A DNA stretch of 64,000 bases from Candidatus Tisiphia endosymbiont of Melanophora roralis (GCF_964026575.1 NZ_OZ032161.1:1508721-1572720), one strand, 5' to 3'. Shown: positions 35,711 to 46,558, counted from the stretch's first letter. Translations and numbers: made by a program. Notes: generated by a model not told the origin, from the letters alone.

Positions 35711-37663
35711 TCAATAAAAACTCTTAGGATCTATATCCACTTTCAAATGACAAAAAGCAGGGATTTTGATTAAACTTAACCATGTTTGTAAAAATTTTTG
35801 TAAATTAAATTTCCTATCCACTATGATTAGAATACGGTAGCGAAACTTTCCTGCTAATTTAAACATTAATGCACTAGATGGCCCGAGTATTCTAGCTGAA
35901 CTTTTTGGTGCAATTGCAACTAGAGTTTTGGATATTTCAAGCACTTTATGCTCATTTTTCCCAGACAAAATTATTGATGCCATTTTGGTGAAAGGAGGCA
36001 TATTCTCTGCTTGCCTTGTTTCAAGTTCATATTGTAAAAACTGATCTCCTCCATTTTTTATATAACTAAATATAGCATTATCTGGGTAATAAGTTTGCAT
36101 TAATACTAGACCTTTTTTATCTTCTCTTCCTGCCCTACCTCCTACTTGGTGAAGTAGTTGATAATTGCGTTCACTTGACCGCAAGTCTCCACTACTAATA
36201 GCCCCAAGATCAGCATCAACAACACCTACTAAAGTAAGGTTGGGAAAGTGATAACCTTTAGTAATCATCTGAGTACCAATTAGAATATCAATCTCAGAAT
36301 GCTCCATTTTATATAGTAATTCGCGGATCTTTTCAGGTTTTTGGGCATAATCTTTGCTAATTACCGCAATTTTACTATCAGGAAAAAGATGCCTAGTTTC
36401 TTCTTCAATTCTTTCAATCCCAGGACCACAAACAGTTAAAGAGTCTTCTTCCCGACAATCAGGACAAAAAATATGAATCCTACTTTGATAACCACAATGG
36501 TGACATTCAAGTTTTTTGCTAGATTTATGTACCACTAACCAAGCAGAGCAAGAATTACAAGTAAAACGATAACCACAAAGTTTACATAGCATCACAGGGG
36601 CATAACCCCTACGATTCAAAAATAATAACACCTGCTCTTTACTTGCTAGCTTTTTACCAATTAATGCTATTAACTCCTTAGATAAGTAAGAATTTTTTGA
36701 TAATTTCTCCTTTTTCATATCAATTATTTGAATTTCTGGCAAAGTTGCCTCCTGATAACGATTTGACAATTCAATTAATTGATACTTATTGGTACTTACG
36801 TTATAAAGTGTTTCAATAGACGGAGTAGCCGAGCATAATACTACTTTTATTTTGGATAAGCTTCCCCGCAATACCGCCACATCGCGAGCATTATATAATA
36901 TACCATCATCTTGCTTATAAGAACTATCATGCTCTTCATCAATAATAATTAATCCAAGATTACTATACGGTAGAAATAGACTACTTCTAGCACCAATTAT
37001 AACTTTAATTTCATTGTTGAGCAAACCCCTTAAAATCATCTTTTTCTGAGCTTTAGTAACTACAGAATTCCATATTACTGGCTGAAAGCCAAAGCGTGCT
37101 ATAAAACGATTTATAATTTGCTGACTTAAAGCAATTTCTGGTAACATTATCAATATTTGGTTACCTTGCTTCAAATAATCAGCCAATAGATGAAAGTAAA
37201 TTTCTGTTTTACCTGATCCGGTTACTCCCTTAATAATTGATGGTTTATCCGATTGACTTAATAGAGAAAGTGCTTCTTGTTGCTCTATTGAAAGAGTTGG
37301 CAAAATAAAATCTTTGTTTAATTCTTGATGCTTTATTTTTATAGGTTGCTGGGCAATATCGATCGGCAAAGCCAACTTAGCAACTGAACCAAGTGAAGTC
37401 ATATAATAATTAGCAGCCCATTTAATTAAATCTAATATTTCCTGATTAAACCTAAATTCAAGTGGCACTTTCTGTTTAATAGATTTGATTTTAATAATTC
37501 CCTCTGAAACTTCAGTATCTAATTGCCAAACTATACCCGTTAATTCTTTATTTCTAAATGGGACAACTACTAAATCTCCTATAGCTAATTTTAATTCATT
37601 TGGAATTAAATAATCCAACGGGAAAAGCTTAGCTAATGGTAATAATATTTTGGCAACTTGCAT
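35711..37663 (-). CDS. priA: primosomal replication restart helicase PriA
   Basis: 650 residues. Walker [14 protein letters not shown] (about 148), [28 protein letters not shown], and the zinc-binding Cys pairs ([22 protein letters not shown]) followed by [17 protein letters not shown]. It reloads the replisome at stalled forks. Complete, slightly shorter than enterobacterial PriA. Confidence 0.96.
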   Translation of the reverse strand: MQVAKILLPLAKLFPLDYLIPNELKLAIGDLVVVPFRNKELTGIVWQLDTEVSEGIIKIKSIKQKVPLEFRFNQEILDLIKWAANYYMTSLGSVAKLALPIDIAQQPIKIKHQELNKDFILPTLSIEQQEALSLLSQSDKPSIIKGVTGSGKTEIYFHLLADYLKQGNQILIMLPEIALSQQIINRFIARFGFQPVIWNSVVTKAQKKMILRGLLNNEIKVIIGARSSLFLPYSNLGLIIIDEEHDSSYKQDDGILYNARDVAVLRGSLSKIKVVLCSATPSIETLYNVSTNKYQLIELSNRYQEATLPEIQIIDMKKEKLSKNSYLSKELIALIGKKLASKEQVLLFLNRRGYAPVMLCKLCGYRFTCNSCSAWLVVHKSSKKLECHHCGYQSRIHIFCPDCREEDSLTVCGPGIERIEEETRHLFPDSKIAVISKDYAQKPEKIRELLYKMEHSEIDILIGTQMITKGYHFPNLTLVGVVDADLGAISSGDLRSSERNYQLLHQVGGRAGREDKKGLVLMQTYYPDNAIFSYIKNGGDQFLQYELETRQAENMPPFTKMASIILSGKNEHKVLEISKTLVAIAPKSSARILGPSSALMFKLAGKFRYRILIIVDRKFNLQKFLQTWLSLIKIPAFCHLKVDIDPKSFY

Positions 37664-37702
37664 TGAAATTCATTTTCAGGTCATTTGAGTATACCATATA
37701 GT

Positions 37703-37723
37703 ATATACTATATACTATATACT
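37703..37723. repeat. ATATACT heptamer, three tandem copies
   Basis: Three exact copies of ATATACT in the 200-bp gap between the divergent priA and spoT-like genes. Nothing more can be said. Confidence 0.6.
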
Positions 37724-37862
37724 AATTATCAGAAGCACTAATAGATAAACAACAACAAAATGCAAAAATATTGATCTTTTTCAAAAAAAATATAATAAAT
37801 TCCTAGTAATATTCTAATTTTTAGTTTAACTTGTATAGTGATTTAAAATATTATAGTTTTTT

Positions 37863-38576
37863 ATGGAAGATATTAACTATTGGGACAACTCAAAGTATGC
37901 ACCTTGTCAATATGCTACTAGGTTACTGGACAAACTCTGTAAGATAAATGAGGAAGTAAACCGGTCAATAAATATTGACGAAGTTAAAAAAGCTATTTAT
38001 TACGCCAAAAAATATCACGGCAGCCAAATGAGGCAGTCTGGCGAACCCTATTACTCACATCCGATTGAAGTAGCGTATATGGTAGCGGAATATGCAGCAT
38101 CAGAAATTCCAAGCTATTTCAGAACTGACATGATTGTTACCAGTATACTGCATGATACTATTGAGGATACAAAACTGACAGAAAAGATGATTGAATATAT
38201 TTTTGGAAGTATAGTAGCTAGTCAAGTGGAAGATTTAACTAGGGTTAAGCCTCACGGCAAGATTAGCTCCAAAGAGATTTTAGATTTATTATATCAACAA
38301 AAAAAATATGATGTAGCATTTATTAAAATTTTCGACCGAATTCACAACTTACAAACTATAGGAGTTAAGTCACCTGAAAAAGCTAGGAAGATTATTGAGG
38401 AAACTATAGAAGAATTTATACGTCTAGCTATACACTTAGAAGCAATTGGTTTAGAAAAAAAACTAATAGAGCTATGTTACCAATATTTACCTACTATATC
38501 ATCTAAGCAATATTTGCTACAGAGTCTAGATAAGTTTTCTTTTCAGAAAGATTTCCAGCATCTTTCTCGAGTTTAA
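37863..38576 (+). CDS. SpoT-type HD hydrolase-only protein
   Basis: 237 residues corresponding to the (p)ppGpp hydrolase domain alone: AIYYAKKYHGSQMRQSGEPYYSHPIEVAYM, SILHDTIEDT (HD motif) and IKIFDRIHNLQTIG. No synthetase, TGS or ACT domain follows. Rickettsia carry several split spoT genes, and this fits the hydrolase class. It may lower alarmone levels or be a decaying fragment; its core residues are intact. Its 3' end overlaps the MFS pseudogene. Confidence 0.88.
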   Translation: MEDINYWDNSKYAPCQYATRLLDKLCKINEEVNRSINIDEVKKAIYYAKKYHGSQMRQSGEPYYSHPIEVAYMVAEYAASEIPSYFRTDMIVTSILHDTIEDTKLTEKMIEYIFGSIVASQVEDLTRVKPHGKISSKEILDLLYQQKKYDVAFIKIFDRIHNLQTIGVKSPEKARKIIEETIEEFIRLAIHLEAIGLEKKLIELCYQYLPTISSKQYLLQSLDKFSFQKDFQHLSRV

Positions 38577-39863
38577 TAAAATGTGATAATCCATATGCAA
38601 AACCTGCAATCGAATGACCAAAATAATCTGTTAAATAAACAAGACTAACAGAAGTGATAGCATATATTAAAGCTCTTGATATAGCATATATCACACTAGC
38701 ATAAGTAAAACGCTTAAAAACTGGAAAATATTTGAAGAATATTGCATTAGCCGGTGATGCATCACATGCAAAGAATAGTAATAAAGATTGAACTATCAGT
38801 ATATCAAAGCCAGTTGTTGCTCCATTTAATAAAAATGGAGTCGCAAGTAAAGTAATAGAAGATAAAATTAATTTTATTTTTAAAATCATTAGTGGATATA
38901 TTTTATTGCTTAAATATACCACTAGAGAAACATTAACCACCATCACAGCCGAAATAATGAAATCATTATTGATAATTTGCTCAGATGTGTAATTAAAAGA
39001 ATATTTTAAAATATTAGCACCATGCATATAAGCCAAGTAAAACATCACTGGCACAATCTACTAACAGTAAACTTATTGTTGTTTTCCAATTAATTTTTTC
39101 TTGAATATTGAGAGTATCTTGCATTACATGTTCAACGTCAATGTTAGATCCTATACCTTTCAACTGTTGGAAAGTTCTGTTTAATCGACGTTTAGCGTCG
39201 GCAAATTCAGGCGTTTCTCGCAGCGTTGCCCTAGCAATCATACCAACTAATGCCACACCTGCACCAAACCAAAAAGCCAGTCGCCAATTAACATTATAAG
39301 AAGTTACAATAAAGGCTATACCTAAAGCACCAAATGTACCTAAAGCGGCACAGAAATTCATCATAGCTACAGAAACATATCGTCCTAGTGGTTGTAGATA
39401 CTCTGTTAGGTATAATTGGACTCCTGTGATTTCCCCCATAGAAGTCATACCTTGCACAATACGACATATTGTCACCAGCCAAGCTGCAGCAATCCCTATT
39501 TGAGCAAAAGTTGGCAAATTAGCCATGACAAAACAAGATATTGCCATTAAAAAAGTTGTAATGACTACAGATGCTTTTCTTCCTACATTGTCACCTATCC
39601 AACCAAATATTAATGCACCAAATGGTCTAAGCAAGTAAGTAGAACAAAAAGCAGCGGCTGAAAGAAGAGTAGCCGTATGCGGGTCAGTTTTTGGAAAAAA
39701 CAACTCATTAAGCAAGCAATACCGCCATATGCACATAAAGCATTAAGTCAAAATACTCGAGAAATGTCCCTATTGAAAGTAATCCAACAACCTCTTTTTG
39801 TTCTTTAGTTAAACTAGTCTGTTTTTGCATAATCTTATTATCTGCTTGGATAATTTTGCTCAT
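38503..39863 (-). pseudogene. MFS metabolite:H+ symporter (ProP-type), frameshifted
   Basis: Three frames join to one transporter. The first is MSKIIQADNK...GTFLEYFDLMLYVHMAVLL (39863 to about 39720). The second is LNELFFPKTDPHTATLL...RPFGALIFGWIGDNVGRKAS to about 39035. The third is PVMFYLAYMHGANILKYS to 38503. The breaks are single-base shifts near 39720 and 39035. MFS motif A (GWIGDNVGRK) is intact. It is the same family as the intact gene at 62111-63418. Confidence 0.85.
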
Positions 39864-40049
39864 ATAGTTGTTTAAACTTCACTGTTATGTTATCTATAGT
39901 TAACTATAATAATTAACCTTATTTCGATGTAAGACATTGGTTTAATAGTCTAGGGTGACATCACCCATAGGTTAATTACTTACTTCAATAATTGTTATAT
40001 GCGTCACGATTAGAAATCAGTAATATAAATAATAAAGTAGAAAAATATA

Positions 40050-40487
40050 TTAATCAAATGGTTTAACAATAACCATAACAACAGCCACTATCATCAACAG
40101 TGCTGGTACTTCATTAATGATACGATAAAATCTTTCAGAATGATTATTTTTGCCTTCAACAAAATTCTTCCTCCATCTAGCTAATAAACCATGAAAAATA
40201 GTGATACCTAGAACTGCTGTCATTTTTACGTAAAACCATGTTCCTAAAGCTACTAGCCCATATATGTAACTATTTATTATACCTAAAATATAAGTGCTGA
40301 TCATAGCCGGATTCATAATTATTCTAAGTAACCTTTTTTCCATTAATTGAAACATCTTGTCAGTTTCACTACCTACTACAACTTTAGTGTGGTAGACATA
40401 TAATCTTGGTAGGTATAGTAAACCTATCATCCAAGAAATTGCTGATACAAGATGGAATGCTTTAAACCATAAATAATAACTAGCCAT
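40050..40487 (-). CDS. hemJ: protoporphyrinogen oxidase HemJ
   Basis: 145 residues, four membrane helices. Family motifs YLWFKAFHLVSAISWMIGLLYLPRLYVYH and FRIINEVP-like FYRIINEVPALLMI, with the conserved His in FHLV. HemJ oxidises protoporphyrinogen IX to protoporphyrin IX using the respiratory chain and is the usual enzyme in alphaproteobacteria without HemG/HemY. It lies 17 bp after hemH, so hemE-hemH-hemJ reads as one operon. Confidence 0.95.
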   Translation of the reverse strand: MASYYLWFKAFHLVSAISWMIGLLYLPRLYVYHTKVVVGSETDKMFQLMEKRLLRIIMNPAMISTYILGIINSYIYGLVALGTWFYVKMTAVLGITIFHGLLARWRKNFVEGKNNHSERFYRIINEVPALLMIVAVVMVIVKPFD

Positions 40488-40504
40488 TAATTTTACCCCA
40501 TTAC

Positions 40505-41593
40505 TTAGTTTTTTAAATTACAAGGACACATAGTAAAATTATAAGGACATACTCTTTTATTAATTGAACTACATATCAAATTTTTTGTATCGAAACCATA
40601 ATTAACTAAATTTGATACCATTTTAGTTATGCTATTGATGAACAATTTATTTATTCCAAGAGCAGAAGTTCTAATATATTCTATTTTGTACTTACCAGCA
40701 ATCTTTCTATATTCAATGTCCAATTCTACCAACGTTTCAACATGTTCTGATACAAATGCTATTGGGACTATTATAAGAGATTTATTTTCTTTGCCTGCTA
40801 TCTCAATTTCATCCTCCGTATTAGGTTTAAGCCATTCCACTGGACCAACACGACTTTGATAAGTTATTTTATAATCTAAATTATCTATACTAAGCTTAGA
40901 CACCAAACTTTCTACAGTCTTTTCAATCTGCCACTGATATGGATCTCCTGCTTTTATTATTTTTACAGGCAGACCATGAGCTGAAAATAATATACGAAAA
41001 TTTTTTTTGTTTTTCAATTTTTTAAATGATTGCTTTATTAATGATAAATGAGCTTTAATAAATTCGTCATCGATAGGATAACAACAAATAGTTTTAATAT
41101 TTTGGGAATATTCACTTTTATTTTTATAAAGAGAAGATATAAAATCTTTAATCGAAGATCCAGTAGTGGTGCTAGAAAAATGTGGGTATAATGGTAACAA
41201 TATTATTTCTGAAGGGTTATACTCATTTATTTTTCTTACTGCTTCTTCGGAATCAGGATAAGAATAACGCATTGCTATAAAAATCCTAAAATCCTCTTTC
41301 AGAGTTTGTTTTAACTTCTCTGTAATAGCATCTTTTTGAGATTCTGTTTCTTGTAAAATAGGTGAATTATTACCTACTAGAGAATATATTTCCTGAGATT
41401 TTCTATTTCTAGTAATTGATATTATCTTAGCAAGAATAAACCTTAGGGGATTTGGTAGGTTAATAATTGCTTTATCATAAAATAAGTTAAATAGAAATCG
41501 TTTAACTGAGCTTAAGCTATTTGGTCCACCAAGATTAAAAAGTACGATGGCTATTTTTTTTTGAGATATTTTAGTATTTAAATTCTCTAACAT
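40505..41593 (-). CDS. hemH: ferrochelatase
   Basis: 362 residues. Motifs [42 protein letters not shown] with the metal-binding His, and [12 protein letters not shown]. The C-terminal [18 protein letters not shown] has four cysteines that could ligate an iron-sulfur cluster, as in some bacterial and mitochondrial ferrochelatases. It inserts iron into protoporphyrin. It overlaps the end of hemE by 23 bp. Confidence 0.96.
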   Translation of the reverse strand: MLENLNTKISQKKIAIVLFNLGGPNSLSSVKRFLFNLFYDKAIINLPNPLRFILAKIISITRNRKSQEIYSLVGNNSPILQETESQKDAITEKLKQTLKEDFRIFIAMRYSYPDSEEAVRKINEYNPSEIILLPLYPHFSSTTTGSSIKDFISSLYKNKSEYSQNIKTICCYPIDDEFIKAHLSLIKQSFKKLKNKKNFRILFSAHGLPVKIIKAGDPYQWQIEKTVESLVSKLSIDNLDYKITYQSRVGPVEWLKPNTEDEIEIAGKENKSLIIVPIAFVSEHVETLVELDIEYRKIAGKYKIEYIRTSALGINKLFINSITKMVSNLVNYGFDTKNLICSSINKRVCPYNFTMCPCNLKN

Positions 41594-42602
41594 AATTAAC
41601 TAAAAACTCAACATTTTCAACTGGTGTATTTGGTAAAACACCATGTCCAAGATTAAATACAAAATTTTTTTCTTTAAAGTTTGCAATTATTTTACTTACT
41701 TTTTCTGCGATAATTTCTTTATTAGTAAGCAATATAAATGGGTCTAAATTACCTTGTACAACAATTTTCTTACTCCATAATTTCATGGCACTAGCTGGTA
41801 CAAACTGATCTACTCCAATAGCATCCACTCCAGTATTACTAATATATTTTTCATATAAAATCCCAGAACCTCTTGGAAAACCTATAATCGGTAAATATGG
41901 AAACTGTTTTTTTAAAGCTACTACTATTTTTTTTGTTGGTTGCACTACAAACTGATCATATTCTGCTTCTTCTAATATCCCTGCCCATGAATCGAATAAT
42001 TGTACTAAATCTGCCCCAGCTTTTACTTGTTCCTTTAAATGAATAATAGTTTTTTCAGTAATAAAGTCTAGGAGTTCTTGCGCTAGGTTATTATTTTCAT
42101 AAATAAATTTTTTACTTGTTTCAAAACTTTGTTTGCCTCTTCCTTCAAGCATATAAGTCATTACCGTCCATGGACTACCGGCAAAACCTATCAATGCAGT
42201 ATCAACTGGCAAATTTTCTTTAGTTTTATTGATTATTTCATAAATTACATTTAGTTTTCCATTAGAATTTCCTTCAAGATATTTAAAATCTTCTTTTGAT
42301 TGAAATTTACGTAATATTGGTCCTATATTTTCTTCAAATTTTACATCCCAGCCAAGTGCATCAGGTAAAACCAAAATGTCAGAAAAAATTATAGCAGCAT
42401 CAAAGCCATACCTCCTTATTGGTTGTAAAGTCACCTCTACAGCCTTATCAACATTATAGCATATATCTAAGAAACCACTAACAGTTTTTCTTATTTTTTG
42501 ATATTCAGGTAAATATCTACCAGCTTGACGCATTAACCAAATAGGTACAAGATTATTTTTTTTCTTAAAAGTTTGTAAAAGCTGATTCATGAAATAATCC
42601 AT
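41571..42602 (-). CDS. hemE: uroporphyrinogen III decarboxylase
   Basis: 343 residues. Signatures [45 protein letters not shown] and [13 protein letters not shown]. Start at 42602 (MDYFMNQ) or the methionine at 42590. It converts uroporphyrinogen to coproporphyrinogen, the substrate of HemF (63463). Its position beside the origin gap and ppsR is conserved in Rickettsia. Confidence 0.97.
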   Translation of the reverse strand: MDYFMNQLLQTFKKKNNLVPIWLMRQAGRYLPEYQKIRKTVSGFLDICYNVDKAVEVTLQPIRRYGFDAAIIFSDILVLPDALGWDVKFEENIGPILRKFQSKEDFKYLEGNSNGKLNVIYEIINKTKENLPVDTALIGFAGSPWTVMTYMLEGRGKQSFETSKKFIYENNNLAQELLDFITEKTIIHLKEQVKAGADLVQLFDSWAGILEEAEYDQFVVQPTKKIVVALKKQFPYLPIIGFPRGSGILYEKYISNTGVDAIGVDQFVPASAMKLWSKKIVVQGNLDPFILLTNKEIIAEKVSKIIANFKEKNFVFNLGHGVLPNTPVENVEFLVNYVREFKY

Positions 42603-42982
42603 AATAATCTATATTATATATAATATTTTTTTAGTTGATGTAGACATTGTTAATATGTAGATTAATTATATATACACATAATTATACACATTTTTTTATT
42701 GCTAAATTACTAGTAAGGTTTATTGATTATAATTATTACTCACATTATTCATAGGATTATTTTTTTAGTGGATAATTCATAGTGGTTTATGTGTGTAGAA
42801 TGAGAAAACGTGAAGGACATTAGATATCTAGCATTTTACACACAAAATTATCCACAAAATTATTCTTTAAATTATAGAGGTTATTAACCTCTATATACGG
42901 GATATATATGAGTAGTTATTGATTACTTTTAATATAGAGATTAAAATATGAATAAAAAATTATCCACAAAGATTAATAAACT
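42603..42982. other. probable chromosomal replication origin (oriC)
   Basis: 380 bp, very AT-rich, between hemE and the RP001-type gene ppsR, the arrangement described at the origin of R. prowazekii and Caulobacter. Exact DnaA boxes TTATCCACA at 42848-42856 and 42960-42968, and a one-mismatch box AGTGGATAA (reverse) at 42767-42775. A perfect 23-bp palindrome TATAGAGGTTA-T-TAACCTCTATA lies at 42873-42895. The stretch TATATTATATATAATATTTTTTT next to hemE could be the unwinding region. Function is inferred from synteny and motifs. Confidence 0.8.
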
Positions 42983-43816
42983 ATGAGTAAGCTGATTATT
43001 CACTTAGTTTCAGATTCTTCAGTGCAAACAGTTAAACATGCAGCTAATAGTGCTTTGTCACAATTTAGCAAAATTGAGTCAAAATTGTATCATTGGCCAA
43101 TGTTAAGAAATGCAGAATCATTAAATGAGGTTTTGAAAAAGATCAAGATGAAACCAAGCATTGTATTATACACTATCTTAGATTATGAACTAAGAAGAAA
43201 TTTAACTAAATTTTGTTATGATTTAAAAATTCCTTGTATCTCTGTTGTAGGTAGAATTGTAAAAGAAATTTCAGTTTTTTTAGGTGTGGAAACAGAAGAA
43301 AGTTTAGTTTATGATTATAAATTTGATGAAGGTTATTTTGATAAGATTCATGCTATTGATTATACTCTTAGACATGATGATGGTCAGATGACTAGTGAAT
43401 TAGACGAAGCTGATATTATTCTGATTGGTCCTTCTAGGACATCAAAAACTCCAACTTCCGTATATCTAGCATATAATGGATTTAAAACAGCAAATGTGCC
43501 TTATATTCATGGTTATCCGTTTTTAGACTTGTTAGGTAGCATTACAAAACAGCTTGTAATTGGTTTGATTATTAACCCAACTCGGCTAATTGAAATAAGA
43601 GAAACTAGAATGCATTCACTACAGATGAGCGATAATACTAATTATACAGATTTTAAAATAGTCCAAGAAGAATGTATGCAAGTAAAACAAATTTGCGAGC
43701 AACAAGGATGGCCAATAATTGATGTTTCAAGAAGATCTGTAGAAGAAACCGCTGCTGTAGCTATGAAACTTTATTATGATCGTAAGAAATATGTTCTTAA
43801 CAATTTTAGATACTAA
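42983..43816 (+). CDS. ppsR: PPSR-type kinase/pyrophosphorylase (DUF299)
   Basis: 277 residues. Start [21 protein letters not shown]-loop-like [17 protein letters not shown] (about 148-164), and [13 protein letters not shown] at the C-terminus. The family regulates pyruvate phosphate dikinase or PEP synthase by ADP-dependent phosphorylation and dephosphorylation. This is the RP001-type gene marking the Rickettsia origin region. Confidence 0.93.
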   Translation: MSKLIIHLVSDSSVQTVKHAANSALSQFSKIESKLYHWPMLRNAESLNEVLKKIKMKPSIVLYTILDYELRRNLTKFCYDLKIPCISVVGRIVKEISVFLGVETEESLVYDYKFDEGYFDKIHAIDYTLRHDDGQMTSELDEADIILIGPSRTSKTPTSVYLAYNGFKTANVPYIHGYPFLDLLGSITKQLVIGLIINPTRLIEIRETRMHSLQMSDNTNYTDFKIVQEECMQVKQICEQQGWPIIDVSRRSVEETAAVAMKLYYDRKKYVLNNFRY

Positions 43817-43914
43817 CATTTTTAAGTAAACTTAAAGCAGTCATTTACAATAAGAATTTTACTTAGTATGATTATATAGTTAACCCGAGAAGATTTTGGC
43901 TAAAAATGATGTCC

Positions 43915-44094
43915 ATAACTGTTGAAAGTTAAAAAAACCGTCTATTAGCGAAGTGCTGTTGTAAGTGTTAAACCGTCATTGCGAGGAGACTGTAAAGCCG
44001 ACGAAGCAATCCAGTAACATCATTTATCTATAGATTGTTTCCTAGATTGCTTCGCTTACGCTCGCAATGACGGTTTAAGCCTTACAACAAACTC
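43915..44094. repeat. long palindromic repeat before trxA
   Basis: Starts AACTGTTGAAAGTTAAAAAA, then TCTATTAGCGAAGTGCTGTTG, then a 28-bp inverted repeat GTTGTAAG..TTAAACCGTCATTGCGAG with its inverse near 44063-44090. The same order, reversed, occurs at about 9826-9898. The outer right AACTGT end is missing. It fills the ppsR-trxA gap of 315 bp. Confidence 0.7.
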
Positions 44095-44131
44095 AGGTTA
44101 ATTGTTAAAACAAGATTAAAAATAAGAGATT

Positions 44132-44452
44132 ATGGCAAGTAATATAACAGATGATTCTTTTAATAAAGAAGTTTTAGAGTCCACCACACCTGTATTAGTT
44201 GATTTTTGGGCTGAATGGTGCGGACCATGTAAAATGTTAACACCTATTATTGAAGAATTAAGTAAGGAATTAGTGGGCAAAATAAAAATCGTTAAAATGG
44301 ACATAGATCAAAATCCCAATATACCTTCAAGTTTAGGTATTCGTAGTATACCTACAATGATTTTGTTTAAAGATGGGAAACAACTAGCTACTAAGACTGG
44401 AGTATTCCCCAAAAATATTATTGAAGAATGGATTAACACGAATTTGGGATAA
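44132..44452 (+). CDS. trxA: thioredoxin
   Basis: 106 residues, classic thioredoxin: VDFWAEWCGPCKMLTPIIEEL with the CGPC active site at about residues 30-33, KMDIDQNPNIPSSLGIRSIPTMILFKDG and a cis-proline. Cytosolic disulfide reductase. Its TAA stop lies inside the first hairpin of the five-hairpin repeat, so the last codons (AAT TTG GGA) are repeat sequence. Confidence 0.97.
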   Translation: MASNITDDSFNKEVLESTTPVLVDFWAEWCGPCKMLTPIIEELSKELVGKIKIVKMDIDQNPNIPSSLGIRSIPTMILFKDGKQLATKTGVFPKNIIEEWINTNLG

Positions 44453-44692
44453 GAATTTGCCAATTCTTATCCCAAATTCGGTGAAGTTATAGAAACAATC
44501 AGATTTGAGACGGCTCTACATCTGATTGTTAAATTAATATTTTGCTAAAAACATGATTTCAATCTTTTAAAATCATGTTTTTAGCTTTAGAAAGGTTTAA
44601 AATGCATTCGCGTTAGCCGCTTTAAGAATGCATTTTTCCTTATATTAAAGCCAATTCGGGATAAGAATTAACTAATTCTTATCCCGAATTGA
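44440..44692 (+). repeat. five-hairpin structured repeat, copy 2
   Basis: About 253 bp, nearly identical to 22597-22848. Stems H1 AATTTGGGATAAGAATT, H2 AACAATCAGAT, H3 GCTAAAAACATGATTT, H4 AAAATGCATTC and H5 AATTCGGGATAAGAATT, each with its inverse. Relative to copy 1, H1 changes A/T to T/A, H3 G/C to A/T and H5 A/T to C/G on both arms. The remaining differences fall mostly in loops. It sits between trxA and the ABC exporter, in the same direction. Confidence 0.85.
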
Positions 44693-44736
44693 GGTGATTA
44701 ACTCTTCAGTAAAAATATAACTCATATTTTTAATAT

Positions 44737-45474
44737 ATGACGTCTAAACTAGTATTTATAGAGATATCTGATGGTTGTGTAGAAGGAATCAATAACCAAC
44801 AAAGGGTAGAAAGTTTAAGACACTTTTTTATTAAAGGAGGTAAACTTTTTCCTTCGTCAATTCCTATCTTAAATAATATAAATCTTTCCTGTCAAAGAGG
44901 CGAAAAAATTGCCTTTATTGGTAGCAATGGTTCAGGTAAGAGTTCTTTGCTTAAAGTAATTGCTGGAATTTACCCATTAAAGTTTGGAAAAATTAAAGTT
45001 CATGGTAACTTTGCCGCCATTATTGAGATGGGAGTAGGTTTTGAATTAGAGCAAACTGGCAGAGAAAATATCAAAATGCTTATGATTTATAATAATATGT
45101 TAGGTAAGTACAGTAAAGAACTGGAACAAGAAATTATAGATTTTTCTGAGCTAGGGAATAAAATAGATTTACCGGTAAAAAATTATAGCTCTGGTATGTT
45201 ATCAAGATTGGCTTTTTCTGTATCGGCTTTTCAAGATTCAGATATTCTTTTGTTAGATGAGGTTTTTGCTGCTGGTGATAGTCATTTTATTGAAAAGTCG
45301 ACCAATTTTATGAAAAATAAGTTACAAAATATACCTATTTTAATATTAGTAAGTCATCAAGAAAATATTATTAAGGAGAATTGTAATAGATGTGTATTAT
45401 TAAAAGAAGGTAGTATTATCGCAGACGGCAATCCAAATGAAATACTAAAAATTTATAATAGTGGGAATTATTAA
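44737..45474 (+). CDS. ABC exporter ATPase (Wzt/TagH-like)
   Basis: 245 residues. Walker A IAFIGSNGSGKSSLLK, YSSGMLSRLAFS in place of the signature LSGGQ, Walker B DILLLDEVFAAGDSHF, and the H-loop SHQ. AAIIEMGVGFELEQTGRENI is typical of polysaccharide and teichoic-acid exporters. No C-terminal carbohydrate-binding extension is present. Coupled to the permease by a TAATG overlap. It likely exports an undecaprenyl-linked glycan, possibly begun by the WecA-like enzyme. Confidence 0.9.
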   Translation: MTSKLVFIEISDGCVEGINNQQRVESLRHFFIKGGKLFPSSIPILNNINLSCQRGEKIAFIGSNGSGKSSLLKVIAGIYPLKFGKIKVHGNFAAIIEMGVGFELEQTGRENIKMLMIYNNMLGKYSKELEQEIIDFSELGNKIDLPVKNYSSGMLSRLAFSVSAFQDSDILLLDEVFAAGDSHFIEKSTNFMKNKLQNIPILILVSHQENIIKENCNRCVLLKEGSIIADGNPNEILKIYNSGNY

Positions 45475-46250
45475 TGATAAAGTATTTTTTTTCCAAGAAA
45501 TACTGGTTGTCAGTGGTATTATTAACCCAAGCTTCTATATCTCGTCAAAATAAAGATTCTTTTTTAGGTTCGTTATGGGGTTTAGTTCAGCCTTTTGTGC
45601 ATATAATGATCATTTCATATTTTTTTGGATTTTTACTTAAGCTACCAAGAGAAGCAATGATTATGAACCTAGTCGGTGGTTTACCGTTATGGACATTTAT
45701 TGTTAGCAGCTTAAATATGTCATCAAATTCATTAATTAATCGTAGTGGTATTATAAAAAAGGTAGTAATTTCTAGAACTATCTTTCCTATATCGGATAGT
45801 TTAACACAAGTTTATACCCTAATTTATTCGTTTGTAGCTATGTATATAGCTTTTATCATTTTATATCCCGAAAGATTTAGTATATATATACTTTTTGTAC
45901 CAATGCTTGTGTTACCGCTGATTATTTCTGTGATTAGTAGTTCTATCGCATTTGCATTTTTAACTCCTTATATACGTGATGTTCCACAGCTATTAAATTT
46001 GATTTTGAATGTTGCATATTGGACTATACCAATAGTGTACCCATATTCTATGGTACCAGAATCAAAGAAAATATTTTTTGAAATTAACCCCATTTTTCTT
46101 GTCATAAGACCAGTTCAATTCTTAGTAATAGAAGGAGTGTTGCCAGATGTATTTATGATTATAAAATCCTTTATTGTAGCCGTTATTGTTTCATTTTTCA
46201 GTTATCTTGGCTACAGATTTTTTTCTAAAAATGTCATATATTATATATAG
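45474..46250 (+). CDS. ABC exporter permease (Wzm/TagG-like)
   Basis: 258 residues, about six membrane helices of the ABC-2 type. SRQNKDSFLGSLWGLVQPFVHI, FIVSSLNMSSNSLI and RDVPQLLNLILNVAYWTIPIVYP are typical of O-antigen and teichoic-acid export permeases. It forms the membrane part of the exporter with the preceding ATPase. Confidence 0.9.
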   Translation: MIKYFFSKKYWLSVVLLTQASISRQNKDSFLGSLWGLVQPFVHIMIISYFFGFLLKLPREAMIMNLVGGLPLWTFIVSSLNMSSNSLINRSGIIKKVVISRTIFPISDSLTQVYTLIYSFVAMYIAFIILYPERFSIYILFVPMLVLPLIISVISSSIAFAFLTPYIRDVPQLLNLILNVAYWTIPIVYPYSMVPESKKIFFEINPIFLVIRPVQFLVIEGVLPDVFMIIKSFIVAVIVSFFSYLGYRFFSKNVIYYI

Positions 46251-46314
46251 CTAACCCAAAGATATTTGAACCAATTAGTAATAGAATTGATGTCCCTGCT
46301 CACCATAGTACCCC

Positions 46315-46451
46315 ACAACTGTTGAAAGTTAAAAAACCGTCATTGCGAGCGAACGTACGTGAGCGTGGCAATCCATGAAGCTTGTCATATAGATTGCTTC
46401 GTCGACCTACGGTCTCCTCGCAATGACGATTTTTTAACTTTCAACAGTTGT
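46315..46451. repeat. complete nested palindromic element, 137 bp
   Basis: Outer ends ACAACTGTTGAAAGTTAAAAAA and inverse (46315 and ending 46451), inner ends CGTCATTGCGAG and inverse (46338 to 46428), and a core containing GGAATGC-like GCAATCCATGAAGC and GATTGCTTCGTCGACC. This is the most intact example of the two nested repeat families, in the 308-bp gap before the oxidoreductase gene. Confidence 0.8.
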
Positions 46452-46558
46452 ACTTTAGACACGACGACGCCAATTCTTGAAGTTCACCGAGTATACTTAC
46501 TTAAACTTGCACACTTGGTGAGGTTATACTATAGTTCAAACATTTCCGGGTTAACTAT

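Noticed and set aside
40505-41593. whole hem cluster as horizontally acquired
   Set aside because: Order and motifs fit normal Rickettsia genes, with similar AT content to neighbours and no mobile DNA inside.
42603-42982. CtrA sites TTAA-N7-TTAA in the origin
   Set aside because: The best match (near 42650) has an 8-bp spacer; none fits exactly by eye, so no sites were called.
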